Source of the DNA: Mycobacteroides chelonae CCUG 47445
GTDB lineage: Bacteria > Actinomycetota > Actinomycetes > Mycobacteriales > Mycobacteriaceae
Assembly: GCF_001632805.1 (NCBI RefSeq)
Contig: NZ_CP007220.1
Coordinates: 496,001 to 560,000 of the forward strand
DNA: 64,000 nucleotides
Direction: 5' to 3'
A model generated the notes under the pieces. The model was given only the letters and a program-made list of their open reading frames with translations, was not told the origin of the DNA and made no database searches. Position numbers and translations under genes: made by a program. Positions 37,926 to 49,490 of the stretch are shown here, piece by piece (position 1 is the stretch's first letter; the number at the start of each line of letters is the position of its first letter).

Positions 37926-40460
37926 TTAGGAAAGTAGGGCGGCGCAGCGCAGCAGCCCGATGTGGCTGTACGCCTGCGGGTGATTGCCCAGCGAGCGTTC
38001 GGCCACCGGGTCGTACTCCTCGGACAACAGGCCGGTGGGGCCGGTGGCCTTGACCAACTGGTCGAACAGCAGCTCGGCCTGCGATCGCGCACCGATGAGC
38101 AGATAGGCCTCGACGAGCCAGGCGGCACATAGGTGGAATCCGCCCTCTCCGCCGGGCAGGCCGTCATCACGGTGGTATCGGTAAACCGTTGCACCACTGC
38201 GTAACTCGGCTTCAGTGGCGATTACTGTCGCGGTGAACCGGGGGTCGGTGGGCTCGATCAGGCCAGACAGTCCGATGTACAGGGTGGCAGCATCCAGATC
38301 TGTGCCGTCATAGGCGGCCGTGAAGGACTTGACCGAGTCGTTCCACCCCTTCTCGATGACCTCGGCGGCGATCTCGTCACGTAGTCCGGCCCAGCCCGCG
38401 GGAGTCTCGCGCTGGAACTCTTCGGCGAGTTTCACCGCGCGGTCCACGGTCACCCAGCACATCACCTTGGAGTAGACGTGGTGCCGCGGATTGCCGCGGA
38501 TCTCCCAGATTCCGTGGTCGGGTTCGTACCACCGGCGTTCGACGGCAAGAACCATGTCGGATACCAGGTTCCAGTCGGCATCGGTCAGCGGTTCGGCGTG
38601 CCCGAGACGCTTACGGGCGTGAGTCAGATCGTGGATCAGTTCCACCACTGGTCCGAAGACGTCCAGCTGTACTTGTGAATTGGCGGCGTTGCCGACGCGG
38701 ACCGGGCGCGAGCCCGCGTATCCGGGCAGCGAGTCGATCACCGCCTCGGGTGGCAGCACCGTTCCGGACAAGGTGTACAGCGGGTGCAGACGATCCGGGC
38801 CGGGCAGGTGCTCCAGTACTCGGTGCAGCCAGCCCAGCAGGCCCTCGGCCTCGCCCAGCGATCCCAACGCCACCAGTGCCGATGCGGTCATCGAGGCGTC
38901 ACGCAGCCAGCAGTACCGATAATCCCAGTTGCGAATGCCGCCAATGTCTTCCGGCAATGACGTGGTGGCGGCCGCAAGGATCGCGCCGGATTCTGCGTGC
39001 ACCAGGCCGCGCAGCGTCAGGGCCGAGCGCTTCATCAGTCCGGGCTTGCGCTCGGGGAGGGTCAGGGTCTGCGCCCAGTCGCGCCAATACGACTCGGCGC
39101 GGCGCCGCAGCTCAGGCTCGGGAACAGGGTTATGCCCTAAATCCTCGGTACCGCAGCGCAATTCGAGAGCAATCGGCCGGTTGGAGCGGCTGATCGTCGC
39201 GGTGGCGGTCTGTTCGTCGGCGGAGATGCTCCAGGTGACGCCGGGGGCGCGCAGCACAATCGGATCGTTGGTGCCCAGCACCCGCAGACCGCCCTCGTCG
39301 GCCACCAGCTGCACGGGTGCCTGACCGAACTCGGGGCGCGGGGCGAACGTGACCACCGCATCGGCCTCGCCGGTGACAACCCTGATCAGATCGGTACGTC
39401 CGGGAATCTCATCGTGAGCCAGGTAGTCGGTGACCTGCAGACTGGCCCAACGTGTTTCAACAGTCATGGTGCTGTCGATGTACTTCTGGCCGAGTGGCAG
39501 CGCCGACCGTGCGGGGCCAATGGTGAAATGCCCGGCCTCATCCCCACCGAGGAGATGGGCGAAGACTGCTGCCGAGTCGGGTTCCGGGTGACACATCCAG
39601 GTGCTGTCACCGGTGGGAGTTACCAGCGCGAGCGTGCGCGAATTGGCGAGCATGGTGAGACGCTCGATGGGGGTGGCGTGACCGCCGAGCAGCCAGGTGC
39701 GACGTTCCTCAAGCAGGAAAGCCAGTGCGGTGCCCACCGATTCGGTGTCCGGAATGCGGTATCCGGCCAGTGTTTCTCCGTCGCCTACCTTGACGCCCAC
39801 GTCGGGGCCATGTAGCCGCTTGAACGCCTTCTCGTCGGTGACGTCGTCGCCGAAGAACACCGCGGCCGTCGCGCCTTCCTGATGGCGCAAGATGTCGAGA
39901 GCCTGTCCCTTGTCGGTGGGTATAACCGCAAATTCGAGAACCTTCTTGCCCTCGGTGACCTGCGCGCCCCACCCGTTGGCCACGGTAAGTGCTTGGGACA
40001 GCGCGGCATCGCCGTCCGCCTCGGAGGCATTGCGCACGTGCAGTGCGACGCTCGCCGGTTTCAGCTCGATGGCCACCCCGGCGTATTCGGCGGCGATGGC
40101 CGACAGCTTGTTGGCAATGGTCTTCAACAGCGCCTTGGCGTCTCCATCGATGGCGTGCACGAATCCGGCATCGAACTCCGATCCGTGGCTACCGACCAGA
40201 TGTACCTCGGAGGGCAGCCGCGACAGGGTCGCCAGGTCGCGCAGTGCGCGCCCGGAGATCAGCGCCGACGTTGTTGACGGCAGCCCCGCCAACGCCCGTA
40301 ACGCCGTGGTCGACTCGGGGTGTGGGCGTGCGTCATCGGGGTTGTTGACCAGCGGGGCGATGGTTCCGTCGTAGTCGGAGGCCACCAACAGCCGAGGAGT
40401 ACGGGCGACTTCGGAAAGAGCCCGGCGCAGTTCGACAGGCAGATCTTGGGCACTCACCAC
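37926..40460 (-). CDS. Fusion of trehalose-6-phosphate phosphatase and GH15 glycosidase
   Basis: An 844-residue two-part enzyme. Residues ~1-250 are a HAD-type trehalose phosphatase with DYDGT at 29-33, SGRALRDLA and FFGDDVTDEKAF (~197). Residues ~255-844 are a family 15 glycoside hydrolase with IRNWDYRYCWLRDASM (~510) and the AYSHIGLLRCAA end. Mycobacterial GH15 enzymes include trehalases, so one protein could convert trehalose 6-phosphate to trehalose and then glucose; alternatively the second domain acts on maltosides. GTG 40460 is the start. It is likely a single gene in this group of species. Confidence 0.9.
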   Translation of the reverse strand: MVSAQDLPVELRRALSEVARTPRLLVASDYDGTIAPLVNNPDDARPHPESTTALRALAGLPSTTSALISGRALRDLATLSRLPSEVHLVGSHGSEFDAGFVHAIDGDAKALLKTIANKLSAIAAEYAGVAIELKPASVALHVRNASEADGDAALSQALTVANGWGAQVTEGKKVLEFAVIPTDKGQALDILRHQEGATAAVFFGDDVTDEKAFKRLHGPDVGVKVGDGETLAGYRIPDTESVGTALAFLLEERRTWLLGGHATPIERLTMLANSRTLALVTPTGDSTWMCHPEPDSAAVFAHLLGGDEAGHFTIGPARSALPLGQKYIDSTMTVETRWASLQVTDYLAHDEIPGRTDLIRVVTGEADAVVTFAPRPEFGQAPVQLVADEGGLRVLGTNDPIVLRAPGVTWSISADEQTATATISRSNRPIALELRCGTEDLGHNPVPEPELRRRAESYWRDWAQTLTLPERKPGLMKRSALTLRGLVHAESGAILAAATTSLPEDIGGIRNWDYRYCWLRDASMTASALVALGSLGEAEGLLGWLHRVLEHLPGPDRLHPLYTLSGTVLPPEAVIDSLPGYAGSRPVRVGNAANSQVQLDVFGPVVELIHDLTHARKRLGHAEPLTDADWNLVSDMVLAVERRWYEPDHGIWEIRGNPRHHVYSKVMCWVTVDRAVKLAEEFQRETPAGWAGLRDEIAAEVIEKGWNDSVKSFTAAYDGTDLDAATLYIGLSGLIEPTDPRFTATVIATEAELRSGATVYRYHRDDGLPGGEGGFHLCAAWLVEAYLLIGARSQAELLFDQLVKATGPTGLLSEEYDPVAERSLGNHPQAYSHIGLLRCAALLS

Positions 40461-40517
40461 GGGTCCCGAGTCTACGTCCGCTACCTACAGCGGGCTGGCT
40501 AGGCCAAGCGTTGCTGC

Positions 40518-41195
40518 TCAGGTAATGCCAAGCAGCAATCTGACGGTGCGATCGAGACGGTGGCTCACGTCGGTCGCCGACGCCCGACGTGTCAGCCAGG
40601 CAATCATGTTGGAGGTCCAGACATCCGAGATGACGCGGGCGATGTGGAACTGTGCGTCGGACGGGTCGTCGTCACCGGCCATCGCGCGGGCGAAAATTCC
40701 GTCCATCAGGCGGCCCACGTGATCAACCTCACCGGCGGCGGAAGCGTCCGCGAAGACCAACGCGCGGGTCATCGCCTCGGTAAGGAGGGGGTTGCGCTGC
40801 ATGTTGCGATTCAGCCGGGTGATGGCCGTGTGCAGGCGTTCGTACGCGGTGCTGCCGCTGACGGTATTGCGATCCGATCTGGCGTCGATCTGCTCGAACT
40901 CGCGCTCCAGCGCGGACACGAGCAGATGCACCTTGGACGGGAAGTACCGATACAGCGTGCCCACGGCGACGTCTGCCCGTTCGGCGACGGTACGCATCTG
41001 CACCGCTTCGTAACCGCCCTTGGACGCGATGGCCAAGGTGGCATCCAGGATGCGCTTGCGGCGCTCGCGCTGCGCGGTGGAACCGAGATCGTCATCGGAC
41101 AGTGCTGAGACAGCGGCAGGCTGATTCGCGGCGTCGGTGTCACCGTTATCCGACTGCACGGCTTCCGATGCGTGAGATGTCCGAGGCGTTGCCAT
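40518..41195 (-). CDS. kstR: TetR-family repressor KstR of cholesterol catabolism
   Basis: KstR represses cholesterol uptake and early degradation genes and is released by steroid-CoA intermediates. The 225-residue protein has the TetR helix-turn-helix with QRERRKRILDATLAIASKGG and VAVGTLYRYFPSKVHLL, and a ligand domain with MQRNPLLTEAMTRALVFADASAA. Both are close to M. tuberculosis Rv3574. The N-terminus carries ~45 extra, low-complexity residues before LGSTAQRERR. ATG 41195 has an AGGGAG site; TTG 41219 is an alternative. A KstR box lies upstream. Confidence 0.95.
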   Translation of the reverse strand: MATPRTSHASEAVQSDNGDTDAANQPAAVSALSDDDLGSTAQRERRKRILDATLAIASKGGYEAVQMRTVAERADVAVGTLYRYFPSKVHLLVSALEREFEQIDARSDRNTVSGSTAYERLHTAITRLNRNMQRNPLLTEAMTRALVFADASAAGEVDHVGRLMDGIFARAMAGDDDPSDAQFHIARVISDVWTSNMIAWLTRRASATDVSHRLDRTVRLLLGIT

Positions 41196-41354
41196 GGCGT
41201 CTGTACTCCCTGTGCTCAATCCCGTATGTCCACGGGACGGTTTCAGCGCACGACTATACGGATGACCGTCGGTCGTTTCAGGTCTCCCTGGCCCTCCGGT
41301 AGTGCTCTGTACAGCCTGAATGCGTTCCTACTACACTGAACCCAATCACGATAT

Positions 41355-41368
41355 TAGAACACGTTCTA
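41355..41368. promoter_or_regulatory. KstR box between kstR and fadE34
   Basis: TAGAACACGTTCTA is a perfect fit to the KstR consensus TnnAACnnGTTnnA and is fully palindromic. It lies 35 bases before the fadE34 start and 160 bases before kstR, so it can control both divergent genes, including autoregulation. Confidence 0.9.
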
Positions 41369-41402
41369 GTCTTGTGTACCCGAATCAAGCCGAGGAGAAT
41401 CT

Positions 41403-43520
41403 GTGTCGTCCGATGTCCAGGAAGCCGCCCGGGACGCGGTCCGTCAGTGGGCCAAGAGCGCGGCTGTCATCGAGTCGGTCCGCAAGATGGAATCCGACCC
41501 CCACGGGTGGGGCCCGGCCTATGCCGGGCTGGCTGAGCTGGGAATATTCGGCGTCGCGGTGCCCGAGGCCGCGGGCGGCTCGGGGGCCGGATTCGACGAC
41601 ATGATCGTGATGGTCGACGAGGCCGCGGCGTCCTTGGTGCCGGGGCCGGTTGCCACCAGTGCGTTGGCTGCTGTGGTGCTCGCGGCCGACGGGCCGGCCG
41701 AATTGGTGGCGGCGCTGACCTCCGGGGAGCGCACGTCGGGCCTGGCCCTCACCGGGAGCCTGACCGTCGCCGACGGGCTGGCATCGGGCGTGTTGCCCGC
41801 GGTGCTGGGCGGCACCGTCGACGGAGTGCTGCTTGCTCCGGGGCCCGATGGCTGGGTATTGGTCGACTGCGCGGGTGCAGGTGTCACGGTGGACGTCAAG
41901 AAGGCGACCGATTTCTCGCGCCCCTGGGCCGCGATCACCCTGAACGGCGCCGCGGCGCATCCGGTGAGTCTGCCGAAGGCCGTGGTCGCCGATCTGGTGA
42001 CGGTGACCCTCGCGGCCGAGGCGGTAGGTGTGGCGCGCTGGGCGCTTCAGACCGCCGTCGAGTACGCCAAGGTGCGCGAGCAGTTCGGTAAGCAGATCGG
42101 CAGCTTTCAGGCCATCAAACACATGTGTGCGGAAATGTTGTGCCGGGTCGAGCAGGCAGATGTCGCAGTCTGGGATGCCGCCGGATGCGCGCAGGATGCG
42201 GTGGTCGATAGTGTTGATTTCCAGCAGCTTTCGCTTGCCGCTGCGGTCGCGGCGGCGGTGGCGGTCGATGCCGCGGTGGTCAACACCAAGGATTGCATTC
42301 AGATTCTTGGCGGCATCGGGTTTACCTGGGAGCATGACGCGCACCTGTACCTGCGGCGCGCCTACTCACTGCAGTCCTTCCTGGGTAAGCCGGCGGTATG
42401 GCGGCGTAAGGCCGCCGCGTTGACGCTCGGGGGAACTCGCCGCTCCCTCACCATCGACCTCGGCGAGGTGGAGACCCAGCGGGCTCAGGTCGCTGCCACT
42501 GCTGCGGAAATCGCTTCGGCGCCAAAGGATGAACACCAGGTTCGGCTGGCCGAGACGGGTTTCCTGGCCCCGCATTGGCCCGCGCCCTACGGGCTGGGCG
42601 CCGGGGCCGCGCAGCAGCTGCTCATCGATCAGGAGCTGCATGCCGCGGGAGTCACCCGCCCCGACCTCGTGATCGGTTGGTGGGCGGCTCCAACCATTCT
42701 TGAGCACGGAACTCCGGGGCAGATAGCGCAATTCGTGGCTCCGACACTGCGCGGTGAGATCGAATGGTGCCAGCTTTTCTCCGAGCCCGGTGCCGGCAGT
42801 GATCTTGCGGCGTTGCGCACCAAGGCAACCCGGGTCGACGGTGGATGGAAGCTCGACGGACAGAAGGTCTGGAACTCTAAGGCGCAGATCGCGGACTGGG
42901 CGATCTGCCTGGCGCGCACCAATCCCGATGTCCCCAAGCACAAGGGCATCACGTATTTCCTGTTGGACATGAAGACCCCGGGGATCACCGTGCGGCCGCT
43001 ACGCGAGATCACCGGTGAGGAGATGTTCAACGAGGTCTTCCTGGACGGTGTCATCGTTCCGGACGAGAACGTGGTCGGCTCGGTCGACGACGGATGGCGC
43101 CTGGCCCGCACCACACTGGCCAACGAGCGGGTGGCGATGGCCGGCGGCGGCACGCTCGACGAGGCCATGGAGTCGCTGCTGACGCTCATCGGAGACACAG
43201 CATTAGATGGGGCACAACTGGATACGCTCGGAGTATTCGTGTGCTCGGCGCAAACGGGCGCGCTGCTGGATCTGCGTACCGCGCTGCGCGCAATCGGTGG
43301 TCAGGATCCGGGTGCGGCCTCGAGTGTGCGCAAGCTCGTCGGCGTGCGGCATCGTCAGGGGCTCTCGGAGCACATCCTCGACTACGTGGACTCTCATGGT
43401 GCGGTGGAGTCACACGAGGTGTGGCTGTTCATGCGAGACCGGTGTCTGTCGATTGCCGGGGGCACCACGCAGATCCTGCTCAGCGTGGCAGGGGAGCGGC
43501 TACTCGGTCTGCCGCGTTGA
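41403..43520 (+). CDS. fadE34: Two-domain acyl-CoA dehydrogenase FadE34
   Basis: A 705-residue fusion of two acyl-CoA dehydrogenase units that dehydrogenates steroid side-chain CoA thioesters (ChsE3 in M. tuberculosis, Rv3573c). The N-terminal unit (~1-350) contains VREQFGKQIGSFQAIKHMCAEM and WEHDAHLYLRRAY. The C-terminal unit (~365-705) contains LFSEPGAGSDLA, KGITYFLLDM and FMRDRCLSIAGGTTQILLSV. GTG 41403 has AGGAG five bases upstream and a KstR box in the promoter. It faces kstR, as in M. tuberculosis. Confidence 0.95.
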   Translation: MSSDVQEAARDAVRQWAKSAAVIESVRKMESDPHGWGPAYAGLAELGIFGVAVPEAAGGSGAGFDDMIVMVDEAAASLVPGPVATSALAAVVLAADGPAELVAALTSGERTSGLALTGSLTVADGLASGVLPAVLGGTVDGVLLAPGPDGWVLVDCAGAGVTVDVKKATDFSRPWAAITLNGAAAHPVSLPKAVVADLVTVTLAAEAVGVARWALQTAVEYAKVREQFGKQIGSFQAIKHMCAEMLCRVEQADVAVWDAAGCAQDAVVDSVDFQQLSLAAAVAAAVAVDAAVVNTKDCIQILGGIGFTWEHDAHLYLRRAYSLQSFLGKPAVWRRKAAALTLGGTRRSLTIDLGEVETQRAQVAATAAEIASAPKDEHQVRLAETGFLAPHWPAPYGLGAGAAQQLLIDQELHAAGVTRPDLVIGWWAAPTILEHGTPGQIAQFVAPTLRGEIEWCQLFSEPGAGSDLAALRTKATRVDGGWKLDGQKVWNSKAQIADWAICLARTNPDVPKHKGITYFLLDMKTPGITVRPLREITGEEMFNEVFLDGVIVPDENVVGSVDDGWRLARTTLANERVAMAGGGTLDEAMESLLTLIGDTALDGAQLDTLGVFVCSAQTGALLDLRTALRAIGGQDPGAASSVRKLVGVRHRQGLSEHILDYVDSHGAVESHEVWLFMRDRCLSIAGGTTQILLSVAGERLLGLPR

Positions 43521-43826
43521 CATCCGGCGGTCAGCTCGGGTGTGCATGCGGTGTTGGGTGCTGCGCGGGAGAGCGCCCGGACTGTAGAGGCCACGGCCGC
43601 GTCGACGAACTCGGTCGAGCTTGACATCGGTGCGCAGTGCATCCGAGATCATCTTTGATGGTCGGCCATCTACGTCAAAACCTATGTCCGCCAACATGGT
43701 GACCATCTCGGATACCGTGGTGAGCCCGTGGCGATGGATATGCAGGACGAGCAGGTAACGCAAATCGGTGCGCAGCGACCGGGCCCGAGCGTTCATGCTC
43801 AGCACCATGCCACGGTGCGCCGACAT
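43500..43826 (-). CDS. Small winged-helix-like protein
   Basis: A 108-residue protein. LRYLLVLHIHRHGLTTVSEMVTMLADIGFDV followed by RPSKMISDALRTDV and RRRGRGLYSPG looks like a short winged helix, a pattern I have seen in small conserved mycobacterial proteins. It overlaps the end of fadE34 by 21 bases on the other strand. Starts at 43826, 43808 or 43796 are possible. A long inverted repeat lies just upstream. DNA binding is inferred. Confidence 0.6.
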   Translation of the reverse strand: MSAHRGMVLSMNARARSLRTDLRYLLVLHIHRHGLTTVSEMVTMLADIGFDVDGRPSKMISDALRTDVKLDRVRRRGRGLYSPGALPRSTQHRMHTRADRRMSTRQTE

Positions 43827-43860
43827 TGTCGGACTGGCGTCTTAACCAACACACGTCTGA

Positions 43861-43919
43861 TGCCCGCGTTTATGCGACAACTACCGGCCTGACCAATTGT
43901 TGTCGCATAGACGCGGGCA
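43861..43919. repeat. 21-base inverted repeat, long hairpin
   Basis: Arms 43861-43881 and 43899-43919 are reverse complements with one mismatch; they begin TGCCCGCGT and centre on ATGCGACAAC, around a 17-base loop. The repeat lies between the divergent starts of the winged-helix gene and the broken DUF6461 gene, so it is not at a gene end. It may be an operator or a dispersed palindromic element; I could not search for further copies. Confidence 0.8.
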
Positions 43920-43975
43920 GCACACCTACATGGTCAGAGCGGGTGCTCGGTCTGCCGCGCTAGTGTGGCAGCACT

Positions 43976-44415
43976 ATGGCTGCGACGTTGGCCGACTACG
44001 CGTGGTGGAGTCAGTGGCGCCCGGATTGGGCCGAGGCGTACTGCGTGACGCTCATCAGCGGCATTACGACCGCGACGTCTCCGACTGGACCGGCGGCGGC
44101 GAATCGTCCGGGGAGCTGATTGGCGTGGCCGACATCGATGACGGGTGGGCTTTGATTGCTGAGATCAACGGCTACGTGGGGGTGACTGAGCGCCTCATCG
44201 AACCGATGTCTGTCGGACGAACGGTTGTGTCGCATTTTCGTAATGTCAACGCGGCGTATCGATTTCACTGGTGGCGAGACGGCACGCTACTTGTGGACGT
44301 GGATCTGTTGTTTCCGGCAGCGCGGTTTGGGGCCGATCCCGATGCGCTGGCTGAAGATATCCGTGATGTAGGTATCCCGCTCGACAGGCCCGACGATATC
44401 GCCGCAGTTGTTTGA
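43976..44415 (+). pseudogene. DUF6461-type protein gene, frameshifted
   Basis: Two reading frames together look like one DUF6461 protein. ATG 43976 encodes MAATLADYAWWSQWRPDW and AEAYCVTLISGITTAT, the family's N-terminus, then stops at 44117-44119. The C-terminal half continues in another frame as GVADIDDGWALIAEINGYVG, SHFRNVNAAYRFHWW and LFPAARFGADPDAL to 44415. The link region between them is also short. A single long ORF from 43897 reads through but has a nonsense N-terminus. This is either a decayed gene or a sequence error. Confidence 0.65.
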
Positions 44416-44460
44416 GTGCAGCGATTTCCTCGCTGCATACATCCGCCAGCCGGGTGACGG

Positions 44461-45000
44461 TTAGCTGAAGCGGGCCTGTGCGCAGGCGTCGGGCGAGATC
44501 ACGCTCCGGCCACCGATACTGGCCTCCACGTGGCTGCACACGATGTAGTCGGCGTCGAGCTTGGGTTGCCCGGTCGCCCAGTCGGTTGGCTGGGTGGTGC
44601 CGGTGATCCGGAAGCGGTCGACGTCACCTCCACCGAAGTAGACGGTGGTGAGCAGCCAGGTGCTACCGCCGTTGTGCTCCACGGTGTTCGGATTGTCGGC
44701 CCATTGCACCCAGAGATAGTTCATCCGGTCCGAGGTACGCAGCTCGGTGGTCTGCTTGGCCCACAGATCACCCCCGAATCCCTCAATCCCGTTGGGGGTC
44801 CGAAGGTTGAAGCTCGCGGTGTAATAGCACTGCCGTTCGACCTTGCGGCAGTCGGCCGTGGCGTGCACCTCGAGCTGACGCCCCTCGTCGACGGGCGTGC
44901 TGACGTCGGTGGTTTTGACCTCGGCGGTGGCCGTACCCGGGAAGACCAGGGAAGTGACCACCAGTGATACGGCGGCCAGTGCCGCTTTCAGGGAGCTCAT
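44461..45000 (-). CDS. Secreted protein of unknown function
   Basis: A 179-residue exported protein with signal MSSLKAALAAVSLVVTSLVF ending ATA, and a beta-rich mature part with paired cysteines (ADCRKVERQCYY; YIVCSHVEA, DACAQARFS). ATG 45000 gives the correct signal; the ORF runs open to 45135 but earlier starts lack one. It lies between kshB and the broken DUF6461 gene. I do not recognise the family; the mature part resembles small mycobacterial secreted antigens only in general terms. Confidence 0.75.
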   Translation of the reverse strand: MSSLKAALAAVSLVVTSLVFPGTATAEVKTTDVSTPVDEGRQLEVHATADCRKVERQCYYTASFNLRTPNGIEGFGGDLWAKQTTELRTSDRMNYLWVQWADNPNTVEHNGGSTWLLTTVYFGGGDVDRFRITGTTQPTDWATGQPKLDADYIVCSHVEASIGGRSVISPDACAQARFS

Positions 45001-45064
45001 GATGGGGGAATCGTATCGGCCCGATGAGGCCGCGTCGCTGAGATCTTTTTTCTGAACCCGGCGT

Positions 45065-46120
45065 TCACTCATCAAAGGTGACGTTGACATCGTCGGTCTC
45101 GGGAACCGCCTGGCACGCCAGGATGTACCCGTCATCGAGGTCGTTCTGCGACAGCGCGTCGTTGACGAGCATGCGGACCTTGCCGTCCTTCAAGATGCAG
45201 GCGCAGGTCATGCAGTGCCCCTCGCGGCAAGAGAACGGCGCGTCCAGTCCCTTTGCGAGTAGGACGTCGAGCAGGACGGTGCTCCGTGGCCAGCTGACCG
45301 TGTGGGTCTCGCCGTCGAGTTCGACGGTGGCCGTGGCGGGCGGTTCATCGTCGTCGGAGGGCTCGGCCAGCACCACCTCGGCGAACGGGTCGCTCTCCAG
45401 GGAACGGAAAACCTCGACATGCACGCGATCCGCGGGCATGCCGTTGCCCTTGAGCGCGGCCTCCGAGGCATCCATGAACGGTCCGGGGCCACAGATGAAG
45501 GCCTCGTGTCCGGCCGCGAACGGGGCGGCCAGCGTGGCCAGGGTTTGTTGTGAGGGCAGCCCCTGGACCGATTCGAGCCAATGGATGACGGTCAACCGAT
45601 CCGGATACTGCGCCGTCAGCTCGCGAAGTGCCGCACCGAAGATCACCGACCGCTCGTCGCGGTTGGCGTAGATGAGCACCACCTTGCCGCTGCCCTGTGA
45701 GAGTGCGGACTTGCAGATCGCCATCATCGGGGTGATGCCGCTACCGGCGGCCAGCAGCAGGAAGTCGCGATCGAGTTCTTTGGGGACGAAAACTCCGGAG
45801 GGTGCCAGGACGTGCATATGCATGCCGGCATGCGCGTTATCGCAGAGCCAATTGGACCCGTAACCATCGACGGTGCGTTTGACCGTGACCGTCAACCGCT
45901 CATCGATATGCGGTGAGCTGGATAGCGAGTAGCAGCGTGCCACCGATCCAGTGCGATCGGAGGGGATACGCAGCGTGAGGTACTGGCCGGGTGTGTACGC
46001 GAATTTGTCGGCCGCGTCCTCGGGGATATCGAAGACCAGCGACCGGGAGTCGGCGGTCTCGTCGATCACCTCGGCGATGCGAACCTCGAGGACGTGTTTC
46101 CCCAGCGGAACGTCCGTCAC
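45065..46120 (-). CDS. kshB: 3-ketosteroid 9-alpha-hydroxylase, reductase component
   Basis: KshB carries electrons from NADH to the Rieske oxygenase KshA, which with KstD opens steroid ring B. The 351-residue protein has an FAD domain (ARCYSLSSSP, VKRTVDGYGSNWL), an NAD domain (LLLAAGSGITPMMAI, FICGPGPFMDASE) and a C-terminal 2Fe-2S domain, CREGHCMTCACILK...CQA. GTG 46120 has GGAGG seven bases upstream. Divergent from hsaA with two KstR boxes between. No kshA is in the window. Confidence 0.95.
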   Translation of the reverse strand: MTDVPLGKHVLEVRIAEVIDETADSRSLVFDIPEDAADKFAYTPGQYLTLRIPSDRTGSVARCYSLSSSPHIDERLTVTVKRTVDGYGSNWLCDNAHAGMHMHVLAPSGVFVPKELDRDFLLLAAGSGITPMMAICKSALSQGSGKVVLIYANRDERSVIFGAALRELTAQYPDRLTVIHWLESVQGLPSQQTLATLAAPFAAGHEAFICGPGPFMDASEAALKGNGMPADRVHVEVFRSLESDPFAEVVLAEPSDDDEPPATATVELDGETHTVSWPRSTVLLDVLLAKGLDAPFSCREGHCMTCACILKDGKVRMLVNDALSQNDLDDGYILACQAVPETDDVNVTFDE

Positions 46121-46195
46121 GTGATTTCCTCCGTCAGTTGTACGTCGCCCGGGGGCGATGAGCCGCTTGCGCGAAGAGCCACAGCTTCGTGGAAC

Positions 46196-46209
46196 TAGAA
46201 CAGGTTACA
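46196..46209. promoter_or_regulatory. KstR box near kshB
   Basis: TAGAACAGGTTACA matches TnnAACnnGTTnnA at all fixed positions. It lies 76 bases upstream of the kshB start on the minus strand. Confidence 0.85.
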
Positions 46210-46298
46210 GAATTGACCTTTGGCCCTACAACACCGTCGTCGCTTCGTTCCAGATGAGCCCGCCTTCCTGGGGTAGGCGAGGCGGTGTCGACACAGAT

Positions 46299-46312
46299 CG
46301 AAACGTGTTCTA
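46299..46312. promoter_or_regulatory. KstR box near hsaA
   Basis: CGAAACGTGTTCTA matches TnnAACnnGTTnnA except for C at the first position. It lies about 110 bases upstream of the hsaA start and probably serves the hsaACB operon. Confidence 0.75.
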
Positions 46313-46420
46313 GTCTCAGCAGGGAACACGCGCTACCACCGTGGGTGTACAGCGGGTGTCGCGAACTACTAGCCCTAGTTTGTGCCGACTGATGCTAACT
46401 ACAGCAGTGGAGGAAATGCA

Positions 46421-49109
<2,689 letters not shown>

Positions 49110-49194
49110 CCGGCCTGCCATCGATTTCCCCTGCAGGCCTGACCGATCCGGCGTAACGTCTCAGATCCAGGTGCTACCTCGGTGAGGGCGGGTC

Positions 49195-49476
49195 ATGGCG
49201 TTGTACGAGTATCGCTGCACGAGCTGCGGCAGTACGTCGCGGAATTTTCCCTTGGCGACCGCCCCCGATAACGTGCCCTGCCCCGGCTGCCCTGGGTCGG
49301 CGCACCGGGTTTTCGGCATAGCCGGGATGAGTCGTGGCACCTCGTCTCGCATGCGTCTGCTCGACGATACCCGGCGCAGTGCCTGTGAGCCGTCGGTGGT
49401 GGCTGCGCCGCCCACCGCGCGCCGATCGATTCCAGTGACGTCAAATCCGTTGCATCGCAAGTTACCTCGTCCCTGA
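49195..49476 (+). CDS. fmdB: FmdB-family zinc-ribbon protein
   Basis: A 93-residue protein with an N-terminal zinc ribbon: YRCTSCG and VPCPGCPG (two CxxC pairs). The second half is a basic linker. It precedes the formamidase gene by 14 bases, the standard pairing that gave the family its name (regulator of the formamidase/acetamidase operon in Methylophilus). Regulatory role here is inferred. Confidence 0.8.
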   Translation: MALYEYRCTSCGSTSRNFPLATAPDNVPCPGCPGSAHRVFGIAGMSRGTSSRMRLLDDTRRSACEPSVVAAPPTARRSIPVTSNPLHRKLPRP

Positions 49477-49490
49477 TCGGAAGGATTGCC

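Noticed and set aside
43897..44415. Single 172-residue ORF as an intact gene
   Set aside because: Its first ~70 residues do not resemble the family, while ATG 43976 in another frame does; treated as a frameshifted gene.
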